64,000 nt of DNA from Actinomadura viridilutea (GCA_003001795.1 PVNI01000011.1:62001-126000), one strand, 5' to 3'. Counted from the first letter of the stretch, positions 8,342 through 17,407 are shown. Program-made: numbers and translations. Notes: generated by a model from the sequence alone, not told the origin.

Positions 8342-10081
8342 ATGACGGGATCACCGGTGACCGGACTGGGCAGCTCGCGCCTCGGCCCCGCCGAGCGGGC
8401 CGCGGCCCTGGAGCGCATGGCCCGCGAGGAGTTCGACGTCGTGGTCGTGGGCGCGGGCATCGTGGGCGCGGGCGCCGCCCTGGACGCCGCCACCCGGGGC
8501 CTGTCGGTGGCCGTGGTGGAGGCCCGCGACTTCGCCTCCGGCACGTCCTCGCGGTCCTCCAAGCTGATCCACGGCGGCCTGCGGTACCTGGAGCAGTACA
8601 ACTTCGACCTGGTCCGCGAGGCGCTGACGGAACGCGGACTGCTGATGCAGCGGGTCGCGCCGCACCTGGTGCGGCCCGTGCCGTTCCTGCTGCCGACCAC
8701 GCACCGGTTCTGGGAGCGCGGATACTTCGGCGCCGGGGTCGCGCTGTACGACCTGCTGGCCTTCCAGATGGGCAGCACCCGGGGCGTCCCCCACCACCGG
8801 CACCTGACCCGGCGCGGGGCGCTGCGGCTGGCGCCGTCGCTGCGCAAGGACGCGATCGTCGGCGCGATCCAGTACTGGGACGCCCAGGTCGACGACGCTC
8901 GCTACGTGGTGACGGTGCTGCGCACGGCCGCCGCGTACGGCGCGCAGATCGCCTCCCGCACGCAGTGCGTGGGGTTCCTGCGCGAGGGCGAGCGGGTGAC
9001 CGGCCTGCGGATCCGGGACCTGGAGTCGGGCACCAGCGCGAAGGTGCGCGCCAAGCAGGTCGTCAACGCCACCGGGGTGTGGACCGACGACATCCAGCAG
9101 CTGGTGGGCGGCCGCGGCCAGATCCACGTGCGCGCGTCCAAGGGCATCCACCTGGTGGTGCCCAAGGACCGCATCCACTCCTCGACCGGCATCATCCTGC
9201 GCACCGAGAAGTCGGTGCTGTTCGTGATCCCGTGGGGGCGGCACTGGATCATCGGCACCACCGACACGGCCTGGGACCTGGACAAGGCGCACCCCGCCGC
9301 GTCCCGAACCGACATCGACTACGTGCTGGAGCACGTCAACGCGGTGCTGTCCACGCCGCTCACGCACGACGACGTGGAGGGCGTGTACGCGGGGCTGCGC
9401 CCGCTGCTGGTGGGGGAGACCGACGAGACGTCCAAGCTGTCCCGCGAGCACGTCGTCGCGCACCCCGTGCCCGGCCTGGTGCTGGTCGCGGGCGGCAAGT
9501 ACACCACGTACCGGGTCATGGCCAAGGACGCCATCGACGCCGTCGCCCACGGCCTGGACGGCAAGGTCGCCGAATCCTGCACCGACCGGGTCGCGCTGGT
9601 CGGCGCGGACGGCTACCCGGCGATGTGGAACGCCCGGCACCGCCTGGCCGCCCGCTCGGGCCTGCACGTCGCCCGCATCGAACACCTGCTGCACCGCTAC
9701 GGCACGCTGATCGACGACCTGCTCAATCTGATCGCCGAGCAGCCCCATCTCGGCAGGCCGCTGGGCGGCGCGGACGACTACCTGCGCGCCGAGGTCGTCT
9801 ACGCGGCCACCCACGAGGGCGCCCGCCACCTCAACGACGTGCTGTCGCGCCGCACTCGCATCTCCATCGAGACGTGGGACCGCGGCGTCGGCGCCGCCCG
9901 CGAGGCGGCCGAGCTGCTCGCGCCCGTCCTCGGCTGGAGCAAGGACCAGACCGACCGCGAGGTCGAGTACTACGTCAAGCGCGTCGAGGCCGAACGCGAC
10001 TCGCAGAACGAGCTGGGCGACCAGGAGGCCGACGCCCGCCGCCGCGGCGCCCCCGAGATCGTCCCCACCGCGACGTTCTGA
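8342..10081 (+). CDS. glpD: Glycerol-3-phosphate dehydrogenase (FAD, aerobic type)
   Basis: A 579-residue flavoprotein that oxidises sn-glycerol 3-phosphate to dihydroxyacetone phosphate and passes electrons to quinone at the membrane. The FAD-binding motif is VVVVGAGIVGAG (about residues 33-44), followed by the family signatures SSRSSKLIHGGLRYLEQ (split: SSRSSKLIHG and GGLRYLEQ) and GGKYTTYRVMA. The C-terminal helical DAO-C domain is present. The start ATG has a G-rich site (GGGGGG, 8332-8337). A homologous glpD is close to guaB in several actinomycetes. The upstream dyad suggests control by the neighbouring TetR protein. Confidence 0.95.
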   Translation: MTGSPVTGLGSSRLGPAERAAALERMAREEFDVVVVGAGIVGAGAALDAATRGLSVAVVEARDFASGTSSRSSKLIHGGLRYLEQYNFDLVREALTERGLLMQRVAPHLVRPVPFLLPTTHRFWERGYFGAGVALYDLLAFQMGSTRGVPHHRHLTRRGALRLAPSLRKDAIVGAIQYWDAQVDDARYVVTVLRTAAAYGAQIASRTQCVGFLREGERVTGLRIRDLESGTSAKVRAKQVVNATGVWTDDIQQLVGGRGQIHVRASKGIHLVVPKDRIHSSTGIILRTEKSVLFVIPWGRHWIIGTTDTAWDLDKAHPAASRTDIDYVLEHVNAVLSTPLTHDDVEGVYAGLRPLLVGETDETSKLSREHVVAHPVPGLVLVAGGKYTTYRVMAKDAIDAVAHGLDGKVAESCTDRVALVGADGYPAMWNARHRLAARSGLHVARIEHLLHRYGTLIDDLLNLIAEQPHLGRPLGGADDYLRAEVVYAATHEGARHLNDVLSRRTRISIETWDRGVGAAREAAELLAPVLGWSKDQTDREVEYYVKRVEAERDSQNELGDQEADARRRGAPEIVPTATF

Positions 10082-10087
10082 GCCGCG

Positions 10088-10822
10088 TCAGGCCAGGGCG
10101 GGGCCGAGCACCAGGCGCATGCCCGTCGCGTACAGGTCGGCGGGGACCCGTTCGGGGTCCAGCAGGTGCTGGAGGGCGAGCCCGGCGTCCAGCGCCACGG
10201 CCAGCGCCGCGCGTTCGTGCGGGCCGACGCCCTCGGCGTCGGTCAAGTGCTCGGCCAGGCGCGCGCGCCGCTCGGCGTACCAGTCGGCGAGGCGCCGGCC
10301 CGCCGCCTGGTCGCGCATCCCGTGCAGCCAGAACTCCACCAGCAGCAGGGTCAGCAGGCGGGCGTGCTCGCCCGACAGGCGCCGCGCGTACGCCCGCGCG
10401 GCGCGCTCCAGCCGCTCGTCGGCGGGGCGGCCGGCGTCGCGCAGGTCGGCGCACGCCTCGACGCCGAACCCGTCGTCGGCGCAGCGTTCCAGCAGGGTCA
10501 GCACGAGGCCGGACTTGCCGGCGAAGTTCGAGTAGACCGCGCCCTTGGTGAGCCCGGCGGCCGCCGCCACCTCGTCCAGCGACGCGCCGTGGATGCCGCG
10601 CTCGGCCCACAGGCGCCGGGCGGCCGCCAGCAGGGCGGCGCGGGTCCGTTCGCGGCCGTCGCGCCGCGCCGCCGCGGGCGCCCGCCCCCCGTGCGCGCGC
10701 GTCCCGGGCGCTGGGGGTGCGGCCGTTCGGGACGCGCCGCCCGGGCCGCCGGAGCCGGCGCCGCCCCGGCGCGGCGCGTCGCCGCCGTCCTCGCCGAAAC
10801 CGCCGAAGGCAGTGTCGATCAT
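10088..10822 (-). CDS. TetR-family transcriptional regulator
   Basis: A 244-residue regulator. About 55 low-complexity residues (Gly/Ala/Arg/Pro) precede the DNA-binding domain, whose helix-turn-helix reads IHGASLDEVAAAAGLTKGAV and YSNFAGK. The rest is the helical ligand-binding domain. The start at 10822 may be too early; the conserved part begins near residue 53 and in-frame alternatives lack clear ribosome sites. It converges on glpD (6 bp apart) and is divergent from the aldehyde dehydrogenase gene. Both of those genes have a similar dyad in front, so they are its likely targets. Ligand unknown. Confidence 0.88.
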   Translation of the reverse strand: MIDTAFGGFGEDGGDAPRRGGAGSGGPGGASRTAAPPAPGTRAHGGRAPAAARRDGRERTRAALLAAARRLWAERGIHGASLDEVAAAAGLTKGAVYSNFAGKSGLVLTLLERCADDGFGVEACADLRDAGRPADERLERAARAYARRLSGEHARLLTLLLVEFWLHGMRDQAAGRRLADWYAERRARLAEHLTDAEGVGPHERAALAVALDAGLALQHLLDPERVPADLYATGMRLVLGPALA

Positions 10823-11061
10823 GTGGTCCCCTCCGTCGCGGCATGCCCGCGCGGGGTGCCCGGCGCGCGGCAGCCAGTGCCGTGACGCGGACGAGGGCGA
10901 TGCCTGGTCACTCCTTCCCGATCACGGGGATACACCGGGACGTCATGGTCGTTCCCGGGATTGCCCAATGTGGCCGGAGCGCCGCGGTCCGTCGCGCACC
11001 GGCGGCGGCGCGTCCGCTGAGGTCGCCGGGGGTGCGGCGGAACTGGCCGCCATCGGCCCCT

Positions 11062-11098
11062 TACTGACGGGTAGTCAAATATGGCCGGGGGGTCATAC
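11062..11098 (+). promoter_or_regulatory. TetR-like operator and promoter of the aldehyde dehydrogenase operon
   Basis: TACTGACGGGTA (11062-11073) has outer TAC/GTA symmetry and is followed by a -10-like TCATAC (11093-11098). Transcription would then start at about 11105-11109, right at the ATG at 11110, giving a leaderless or near-leaderless mRNA. The dyad would cover the -35 region, a typical repressor position. The rest of the 287 bp between the TetR gene and this site shows nothing I recognise. Confidence 0.5.
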
Positions 11099-11109
11099 GC
11101 TGCTGTGCC

Positions 11110-12693
11110 ATGGCATCACGGACCGTCTCCGCCGACGGCGCGGCGGAGCACACCCTCGCCCCCACCCTGATCGAGCGGTTGACGTCCCGGATCGCCGCCG
11201 CGGACGACGCTCCCACGACCACCGTGCCCACGCCCTTCACCGGTGCGCCGCTGGCCGACGTCCCGCTGTCCCGCCCCGACGACGTGCGCGCCGCCTACGA
11301 GCGGGCGCGCCGGGCGCAGCGCGCCTGGGCCCGCCTGCCGGTCGCCGAGCGGGTCAAGCCGTTCCTGCGCCTGCCCGACGCCCTGATGAAGCGGCGCGAC
11401 GAGATCCTCGACATCATCCAGCTGGAGACCGGCAAGGCCCGGCGGCACGCGCTGGAGGAGTTCCTCGACGTGGCGATGTGCGCGCTGTACTATGCGCGCC
11501 GCGCGCCCCGGCTGCTGCGGCCCCGGCGCCGGACGGGCATGCTGCCCGGCCTGACCCGCGTCCAGGAACTGCGCCACCCCAAGGGCGTCGTCGCGCTGAT
11601 CTCGCCGTGGAACTACCCGTTCGCGCTCGGCGCCGGGGACATCGCGCCCGCGCTGATGGCGGGCAACGCCGTGATCCACAAGCCGGACACCCAGACCTGC
11701 CTGTCCAGCCTGTGGATCCAGGACCTGCTGGTCTCCCTCGGCCTGCCGCGCGACCTGTGGCAGATCGTCGTCGGCGACCCCGCCGAGATCGGCGACCCGC
11801 TGCTCGACGGCGCCGATTACGTCTCCTTCACCGGCTCCACCCGCGGCGGCAGGGCCGTCGCCGAGCGGCTCGCGCCCCGGCTGGTCGGCTACTCCCTGGA
11901 GCTGGGCGGCAAGAACCCCATGATCGTGCTGGACGACGCCGACGTGGAGCGCACCGCCCGCGGCGCCGTCCGGGCCTGCTTCACCAACGCCGGCCAGCTG
12001 TGCATCTCCATCGAGCGCATGTACGTCCACCAGGCGGTCTACGACCGGTTCGTGCCGCGGTTCGTCGAGCTGGTCGCGGGCATGCGGCTCGGCGCGGACC
12101 TGGACTTCACCGCCGACATGGGGTCGCTGACCTTCCCCCGCCAGCTGGACGCGGTGACCCGGCACGTCGAGCAGGCCGTCGCCAAGGGCGCCACCGTGCT
12201 GACCGGCGGCCGCCCGCGGCCCGACCTCGGCCCCCTGTTCTACGAGCCGACCGTCCTCACCGACGTCACCTCCGACATGGACGTGTGCGCGGAGGAGACC
12301 TTCGGGCCCGTCGTGGCGATCTACAAGGTCGCCGACGAGGACGAGGCGGTGGTCCGCGCCAACGACACCGCCTACGGGCTGAACGCCTCGGTGTGGACGC
12401 GCGACGTGGCGCGGGGCCGCCGCGTGGCCGCGCGGATCGAGGCCGGCACGGTCAACGTCAACGACGGCTACGCCGCCGCGTACGCCTCGCACGACGCGCC
12501 CATGGGCGGGTTCAAGCAGTCCGGCCTGGGACGCCGCCACGGCGCCGAGGGCCTGCTGCGGTTCACCGAGGCGCAGACGATCGCCAGCCAGCACCTCATG
12601 GACCTCGAACCGCCGGGCGGCCTCGGCTACGAGCGCTTCGCGGACCTGCTGTCGTCCGGCGTCACGCTCATGAAGCGGCTGCGGATCAGGTAG
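11110..12693 (+). CDS. gabD2: Succinic semialdehyde dehydrogenase-like aldehyde dehydrogenase
   Basis: A 527-residue NAD(P)+-dependent aldehyde dehydrogenase, closest to the actinobacterial GabD2/SSADH group that oxidises succinic semialdehyde to succinate. The nucleotide-binding segment SPWNYPFALG, the catalytic Glu motif LELGGKNP and the nucleophile in NAGQLCIS (Cys298) are intact. There is no Shine-Dalgarno before the ATG, consistent with a leaderless transcript. It is followed 8 bp later by a GMC oxidoreductase whose ribosome site overlaps this stop codon. A pathway in which a sterol or alcohol is oxidised to an aldehyde and then an acid fits both, but substrate specificity is inferred. 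Confidence 0.88.
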   Translation: MASRTVSADGAAEHTLAPTLIERLTSRIAAADDAPTTTVPTPFTGAPLADVPLSRPDDVRAAYERARRAQRAWARLPVAERVKPFLRLPDALMKRRDEILDIIQLETGKARRHALEEFLDVAMCALYYARRAPRLLRPRRRTGMLPGLTRVQELRHPKGVVALISPWNYPFALGAGDIAPALMAGNAVIHKPDTQTCLSSLWIQDLLVSLGLPRDLWQIVVGDPAEIGDPLLDGADYVSFTGSTRGGRAVAERLAPRLVGYSLELGGKNPMIVLDDADVERTARGAVRACFTNAGQLCISIERMYVHQAVYDRFVPRFVELVAGMRLGADLDFTADMGSLTFPRQLDAVTRHVEQAVAKGATVLTGGRPRPDLGPLFYEPTVLTDVTSDMDVCAEETFGPVVAIYKVADEDEAVVRANDTAYGLNASVWTRDVARGRRVAARIEAGTVNVNDGYAAAYASHDAPMGGFKQSGLGRRHGAEGLLRFTEAQTIASQHLMDLEPPGGLGYERFADLLSSGVTLMKRLRIR

Positions 12694-12701
12694 GAGGGGC
12701 G

Positions 12702-14468
12702 ATGGCGGACAGCGCGCGCGACTACGACGTCCTGATCATCGGTTCGGGCTTCGGCGGCAGCGTGGCGGCGCTGCGGCTCACCGAGAAGGGCTACCGGGTC
12801 GGCGTGATCGAGGCGGGCCGCCGCTTCGACACCGGCGCGGACGGCCCGTCCACCGCGGACCGCCACCCCGGTCTGCCCAAGACCAACTGGCGGATCTCGC
12901 GGTACCTGTGGGCGCCGGCCCTCGGCCTGACCGGCATCCAGCGCATCCACCTGATCCGCGGGGCCAAGGGCAGCCGCGTCATGGTGCTGGCCGGGGCGGG
13001 CGTCGGCGGCGGCTCCCTCAACTACGCCAACACCCTGTACGTGCCGCCCGCGCCCTTCTTCCAGGACCGCCAGTGGGCGCACATCACCGACTGGCAGGAC
13101 GAGCTCGCCCCCTACTACGACCAGGCCAAGCGGATGCTGGGCGTCGTCCAGAACCCCACCGTCACCGCCGCCGACGAGGTGATCCGGAAGGTGGCCGAGC
13201 GGATGGGCCGGGGGGACACCTTCGTGCGCACGCCCGTGGGCGTGCACTTCGGCGACGGGCCCGGCGTGGAGAGCGACGACCCGTACTTCGGCGGCGTCGG
13301 CCCGCGCCGCCGCGGCTGCACCGAATGCGGCGAGTGCATGGTCGGCTGCCGCCACGGCGCCAAGAACATGCTCACCGAGAACTACCTGTATCTGGCCGAA
13401 CGCGCCGGGGCCCGGATCATGCCGCTGAGCCGCGCCACCCGGGTCGCGCCGCTGGCGGACGGCGGCTACGAGGTGGAGATCGTCCGCACCGGCTCGTTCC
13501 GCCGCAACCGCAAGGTCCTCACCGCCGACCACGTGGTGTTCGCGGCCGGGACGTACGGCACCCAGAAGCTCCTGCACAGGATGAAGGCCACCGGCGTGCT
13601 GCCGCGCCTGTCCGACCGGCTCGGCGCGCTCACCCGCACCAACTCCGAGGCGATCCTCGGCGCCGGACGCCGCAACGGCCGCCCCGGCCCCGACTTCTCC
13701 CAAGGGGTGGCGATCACCTCGTCGTTCCACCCGGCGCCCGACACCCACATCGAGCCCGTCCGCTACGGCAAGGGCTCCAACCTGCTGGCGCTGCTGCAGA
13801 CGCTGCTGGTGGACGGCGACCGCCCCGGCGAACGGCACCGGCCCCGCTGGGCCAAGTTCCTGCGCGAGGTGGTCCGCCGCAGCCCCCGGGACCTGGTGCA
13901 GCTCTTCGACGTCCGGCACTGGTCGGAGCGCACGGTCATCGCGCTGGTCATGCAGAACCGCGACAACTCCATCACCCTCGCGCCCAAGAAGGGCCTGTTC
14001 GGCTGGGGCGTGCGGGCCCGGCGCGGCCACGGCGAGCCCAACCCCACCTGGATCCCCGTCGGGCACGAGGCCACCCGGATGATCGCCGAGGAGATCGGCG
14101 GGCTGCCCGGCGGCGCGTGGGGCGACCTGTTCGACATCCCCCTGACCGCGCACTTCATCGGCGGGTGCGTGATCGGCGACTCGCCCGACACCGGGGTCAT
14201 CGACCCCTACCACCGCGTGTACGGGCACCCGGGCCTGCACGTGGTGGACGGCTCCGCCGTGTCCGCGAACCTGGGCGTCAACCCGTCCCTGACCATCACC
14301 GCCCAGGCGGAGCGCGCCATGGCGTTCTGGCCGAACAAGGGCGAGGACGACCCGCGCCCCGCCCTCGGCAGCGCCTACAAGCGCATCACCCCGGTCGCGC
14401 CCAAGAATCCGGTCGTCCCCGCGTCCGCGCCGGCCGCCCTGCGCCTGCCGATCGTCGACATCACGTGA
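12702..14468 (+). CDS. GMC-family oxidoreductase, cholesterol-oxidase-like (ChoD type)
   Basis: A 588-residue flavoprotein with the FAD motif VLIIGSGFGGSVAAL near the N-terminus and a second FAD contact at VLAGAGVGGGSLNYAN. The C-terminal segment NLGVNPSLTITAQAERA contains the conserved GMC Asn-Pro. It resembles mycobacterial ChoD, which occupies the same place downstream of guaB2-guaB3. A compact cysteine cluster C-x2-C-x2-C-x3-C (Cys206, 209, 212, 216; GCTECGECMVGC) looks like a ferredoxin-type 4Fe-4S ligand set. TAGGAGGGG supplies the ribosome site while ending the preceding gene. The frame is open far upstream, but those codons belong to the dehydrogenase region. Confidence 0.88.
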   Translation: MADSARDYDVLIIGSGFGGSVAALRLTEKGYRVGVIEAGRRFDTGADGPSTADRHPGLPKTNWRISRYLWAPALGLTGIQRIHLIRGAKGSRVMVLAGAGVGGGSLNYANTLYVPPAPFFQDRQWAHITDWQDELAPYYDQAKRMLGVVQNPTVTAADEVIRKVAERMGRGDTFVRTPVGVHFGDGPGVESDDPYFGGVGPRRRGCTECGECMVGCRHGAKNMLTENYLYLAERAGARIMPLSRATRVAPLADGGYEVEIVRTGSFRRNRKVLTADHVVFAAGTYGTQKLLHRMKATGVLPRLSDRLGALTRTNSEAILGAGRRNGRPGPDFSQGVAITSSFHPAPDTHIEPVRYGKGSNLLALLQTLLVDGDRPGERHRPRWAKFLREVVRRSPRDLVQLFDVRHWSERTVIALVMQNRDNSITLAPKKGLFGWGVRARRGHGEPNPTWIPVGHEATRMIAEEIGGLPGGAWGDLFDIPLTAHFIGGCVIGDSPDTGVIDPYHRVYGHPGLHVVDGSAVSANLGVNPSLTITAQAERAMAFWPNKGEDDPRPALGSAYKRITPVAPKNPVVPASAPAALRLPIVDIT

Positions 14469-14495
14469 CGACATCACGTGACGACATCACGTGAG
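14457..14495 (+). repeat. 3 x 13-bp tandem repeat across the GMC oxidase stop codon
   Basis: GACATCACGTGAC occurs three times in a row (14457-14469, 14470-14482, 14483-14495; last base differs). The first copy encodes the final Asp-Ile-Thr and supplies the TGA stop. Each copy contains the palindrome TCACGTGA. Confidence 0.95.
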
Positions 14496-14500
14496 ACCGC

Positions 14501-14528
14501 AGGGCGCCCGTCGGACGGCGGGCGCCCT
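14501..14528 (+). terminator. Terminator after the GMC oxidase
   Basis: Perfect 10-bp stem AGGGCGCCCG / CGGGCGCCCT with an 8-base loop, followed by TGTGCTCTT. Confidence 0.8.
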
Positions 14529-14587
14529 GTGCTCTTACACCCGGTCCGCCGTGCTCCTGCCGCGGACCGGGCCGATGATCTCGGTCG

Positions 14588-15502
14588 TCAGGCGCGGTAG
14601 GCGGCCCAGACCTGGCGGATGCGCGTGCCCTGGCCCCAGGTGAATTCCCGCATGCAGGTGTCGGAGGAGTAGTCCATGAAGTTGTGGACGGGGTCGGGGC
14701 CGTCGCCGGGGCAGGTGTCCCGGCCGGTCGGGCAGCCGTAGGCGGCCTCGCGTTCGGGCGGGGTGTCGGCGACCCGGTCGCCCTCGCCCTCGCACCCGTT
14801 CTGGAAGGTGTGGTAGAGGCCGAGCCAGTGGCCGGTCTCGTGGACGGCGCTGAACCCCCGGTCGAACTCCGGGATCGAGCCGCCCGGCATGCTCTCGTGG
14901 TGGATGACGACGCCGTCGCGGATCGGCTCGGACCGGTACCGCCACGGGAAGGTCGACCAGCCGAGCAGGTCCGGGCCGGTGTCGGCGCTGTAGAGGTTCA
15001 AGGTGCCCGCGCCGCCGCGGCGCAGCTGGTCCTTGAACGTCATCTCGTACCGGTCGGGATGGGAGTACCAGGCGGGGTTGTCGGTGCGGGTGACCTGCAC
15101 GAGCCGGAACCGCACGCCGGTGTCGGCGCCGCCGTACCCGCCCCCGTACGCGGCGTTCATCGCCGCGATCTGCCGCCGGATCCGCTCGGTCGGCACGTCG
15201 CCGCGCTCCCCGTCGTGCAGGACGTGGAAGTAGACGGGGACGTCGACGCGTGCGGGCAGGCTCCGGCGGTCGCCGTCGGGGGAGCGGTCCAGACGGGCGA
15301 GCCGGTCGGCGAGGTCGCGCTCCGCCGCGCGCACTTCGGCGGGCGTCAACTCGTTGGGCTCGCGCACGCCGGGGGAGCCGGGGCGGACGCGCGCCGCGGA
15401 CGCCCCGCAGTCGGGCGCGCGGGACGAGGCGGGGGCGAGGGGAGCGGAGGGCACGGACGGCACGAACGCGGCGACCAGGGCGACGGCGGCGAGCAGCTTC
15501 AC
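14588..15502 (-). CDS. Secreted zinc metalloprotease, M43 (pappalysin-like) family
   Basis: A 304-residue extracellular peptidase. With the GTG at 15502 the protein begins with a signal peptide (MKLLAAVALVAAFVPSVPSA), preceded by GAGGA 5 bases upstream; longer in-frame starts exist up to 15655 but spoil the signal peptide. The zinc site is HETGHWLGLYH (His221, Glu222, His225, His231), and a Met-turn FMDYSSD follows. Cysteines flanking the active site (NGCEGEG, YGCPTG, DTCPG, DTCMRE) suggest two disulphides. This is the pattern of cytophagalysin/ulilysin-type M43 enzymes. Target proteins are unknown. It is divergent from guaA. Confidence 0.88.
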   Translation of the reverse strand: MKLLAAVALVAAFVPSVPSAPLAPASSRAPDCGASAARVRPGSPGVREPNELTPAEVRAAERDLADRLARLDRSPDGDRRSLPARVDVPVYFHVLHDGERGDVPTERIRRQIAAMNAAYGGGYGGADTGVRFRLVQVTRTDNPAWYSHPDRYEMTFKDQLRRGGAGTLNLYSADTGPDLLGWSTFPWRYRSEPIRDGVVIHHESMPGGSIPEFDRGFSAVHETGHWLGLYHTFQNGCEGEGDRVADTPPEREAAYGCPTGRDTCPGDGPDPVHNFMDYSSDTCMREFTWGQGTRIRQVWAAYRA

Positions 15503-15654
15503 GTCATTCCTCACGAATCGGGCACGAAGAGAAGTCGGGTCGTCACATACAGGTATCAGGATTCGGGGTCGCCGCGGGCGCGGCCGGGAGAATCGGACGC
15601 CGACCGCTATCGGCCGGTCGCGGTGCGTCGGCGCCGGGGAGACAGGGGCCCGCA

Positions 15655-15681
15655 TTGGCGCAGGCAGTCGGCCTCTAAACT
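15655..15681 (+). promoter_or_regulatory. Possible guaA promoter
   Basis: TTGGCG (15655-15660) and TAAACT (15676-15681) with a 15-bp gap, 56 bp before the guaA start. The -10 is good but the spacing is short. Confidence 0.45.
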
Positions 15682-15736
15682 GAAAGGGCCCGCCCTCCGG
15701 GGAGCCCCGCCCACCTCATTGCGAAAGGCGTCGTCG

Positions 15737-17308
15737 GTGGCCCTAGACCAGTCCTTTGACACCGTTCTCGTCGTCGACTTCGGCGCGCAGTACGCCCAGC
15801 TCATCGCGCGGCGGGTGCGGGAGTGCCACGTGTTCAGCGAGATCGTCCCGTCGACCATGCCGGCGGCGGAGATGCGCGCCCGCAACCCCAAGGCGATCAT
15901 CCTGTCGGGCGGGCCGGCGTCGGTGTACGAGGCGGGCGCCCCGGTCGCGCCCGAGGGCCTGTTCGACCTCGGCGTGCCGACCCTGGGCATCTGCTACGGC
16001 CACCAGGTCATGGCGCAGGCGCTCGGCGGCACCGTGGAGAACTCCGACATCGCCGAGTACGGCGGCGCCACGGTGGTCGTCGAGCACCCCGGCACGCTGT
16101 TCGAGGGGCTGCCCCACGAGCAGGCGGTGTGGATGTCGCACCGCGACTACGTCAGCCGCGCCCCCGACGGCTTCACCGTCACCGCCCGGACCGACGTCAC
16201 GCCGGTGGCGGCCATGGAGGACCGCGAACGCGGCTTCTACGGGGTGCAGTTCCACCCCGAGGTGCTGCACACCGAGCACGGCATGGAGGTGCTGCGGCGG
16301 TTCCTGTACGAGGCGGCGGGCTGCCGTCCCAACTGGACGATGGCCAACATCGCCGACGAGGCCGTCGAGCAGATCCGCGCGCAGATCGGCTCCGGGCGCG
16401 CGCTGTGCGGCCTGTCCGGCGGCGTGGACTCGGCGGTGGCCGCGGCCCTCGTCCAGCGCGCCATCGGCGACCGCCTCACCTGCGTGTTCGTCGACCACGG
16501 CCTGCTGCGCAAGGGCGAGGCCGAGCAGGTCGAAAAGGACTTCGTCGCCGCCACGGGCGTGAACCTGCACGTGGTGGACGCCCAGGAGCGGTTCCTGGCC
16601 GCGCTGGACGGGGTGGTCGACCCCGAGCAGAAGCGCAAGATCATCGGCCGCGAGTTCATCCGGGTGTTCGAGGAGGCCGCCCGGGAGATCGTCACCGGGA
16701 AGCCGGGCGAGGAGCCGGTGCGGTTCCTCGTGCAGGGCACGCTCTACCCGGACGTGGTGGAGTCGGGCGGCGGCACCGGAGCGGCCAACATCAAGTCGCA
16801 CCACAACGTCGGCGGCCTGCCGGAGGACCTGGAGTTCACCCTCGTCGAGCCGCTGCGCACGCTGTTCAAGGACGAGGTGCGCGCGCTGGGCGAGCAGCTC
16901 GACCTGCCCGCCGAGATCGTCTGGCGGCACCCGTTCCCCGGCCCCGGCCTGGCCATCCGCGTGATCGGCGCGGTCACCCGGGAGCGCCTGGACATCCTGC
17001 GCGAGGCCGACGCGATCGCCCGGGAGGAGCTGACCAAGGCCGGGCTCGACCGCGACATCTGGCAGTTCCCGGTGGTGCTGCTCGCCGACGTCCGCTCGGT
17101 GGGCGTGCAGGGCGACGGCCGCACCTACGGCCACCCGGTGGTGCTGCGCCCGGTGACCAGCGAGGACGCCATGACCGCCGACTGGGCCCGGCTGCCGTAC
17201 GACGTCCTGCAGAAGATCTCCACGCGGATCACCAACGAGGTCCGCGAGATCAACCGCGTGACGCTCGACATCACCAGCAAGCCGCCCGGCACCATCGAGT
17301 GGGAGTGA
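15737..17308 (+). CDS. guaA: GMP synthase (glutamine-hydrolysing)
   Basis: A 523-residue enzyme making GMP from XMP, ATP and glutamine. The class I glutamine amidotransferase domain comes first (VLVVDFGAQYAQLIARRVRE; catalytic Cys in LGICYGHQ; His-Glu in QFHPEVLH), then the ATP-pyrophosphatase domain with the PP-loop GLSGGVDSAV, and the C-terminal dimerisation domain ending KPPGTIEWE. The GTG at 15737 has GAAAGG upstream and gives the usual length. It completes the GMP branch begun by guaB 10 kb upstream, although it is separately transcribed. Confidence 0.98.
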   Translation: MALDQSFDTVLVVDFGAQYAQLIARRVRECHVFSEIVPSTMPAAEMRARNPKAIILSGGPASVYEAGAPVAPEGLFDLGVPTLGICYGHQVMAQALGGTVENSDIAEYGGATVVVEHPGTLFEGLPHEQAVWMSHRDYVSRAPDGFTVTARTDVTPVAAMEDRERGFYGVQFHPEVLHTEHGMEVLRRFLYEAAGCRPNWTMANIADEAVEQIRAQIGSGRALCGLSGGVDSAVAAALVQRAIGDRLTCVFVDHGLLRKGEAEQVEKDFVAATGVNLHVVDAQERFLAALDGVVDPEQKRKIIGREFIRVFEEAAREIVTGKPGEEPVRFLVQGTLYPDVVESGGGTGAANIKSHHNVGGLPEDLEFTLVEPLRTLFKDEVRALGEQLDLPAEIVWRHPFPGPGLAIRVIGAVTRERLDILREADAIAREELTKAGLDRDIWQFPVVLLADVRSVGVQGDGRTYGHPVVLRPVTSEDAMTADWARLPYDVLQKISTRITNEVREINRVTLDITSKPPGTIEWE

Positions 17309-17324
17309 CCTCCCGTCGACGCGC

Positions 17325-17357
17325 GAAGGCCCGGGTGCTCTCGTCGCCCGGGCCTTC
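17325..17357 (+). terminator. Terminator of guaA
   Basis: Perfect 11-bp stem GAAGGCCCGGG / CCCGGGCCTTC with an 11-base loop, 16 bp after the guaA stop. Because it is nearly symmetric, it could also act on the convergent DUF1772 gene. Confidence 0.85.
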
Positions 17358-17358
17358 A

Positions 17359-17403
17359 CACGTCCTAAAGGCGCACGTCCTCAAGGCGCACGTCCCGGAG
17401 GCG
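17359..17403 (+). repeat. 3 x 15-bp tandem repeat downstream of guaA
   Basis: Three copies of a 15-mer starting CACGTCCT and ending AAGGCG (17359-17373, 17374-17388, 17389-17403), with a few changes in the third. They lie between the terminator and the end of the convergent gene. Confidence 0.9.
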
Positions 17404-17407
17404 GGCG

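Noticed and set aside
10545..12701. Frame fused upstream of the GMC oxidase (1307 codons in total)
   Set aside because: The aldehyde dehydrogenase in another frame is the real gene. The ribosome site and ATG at 12702 define the oxidase start.
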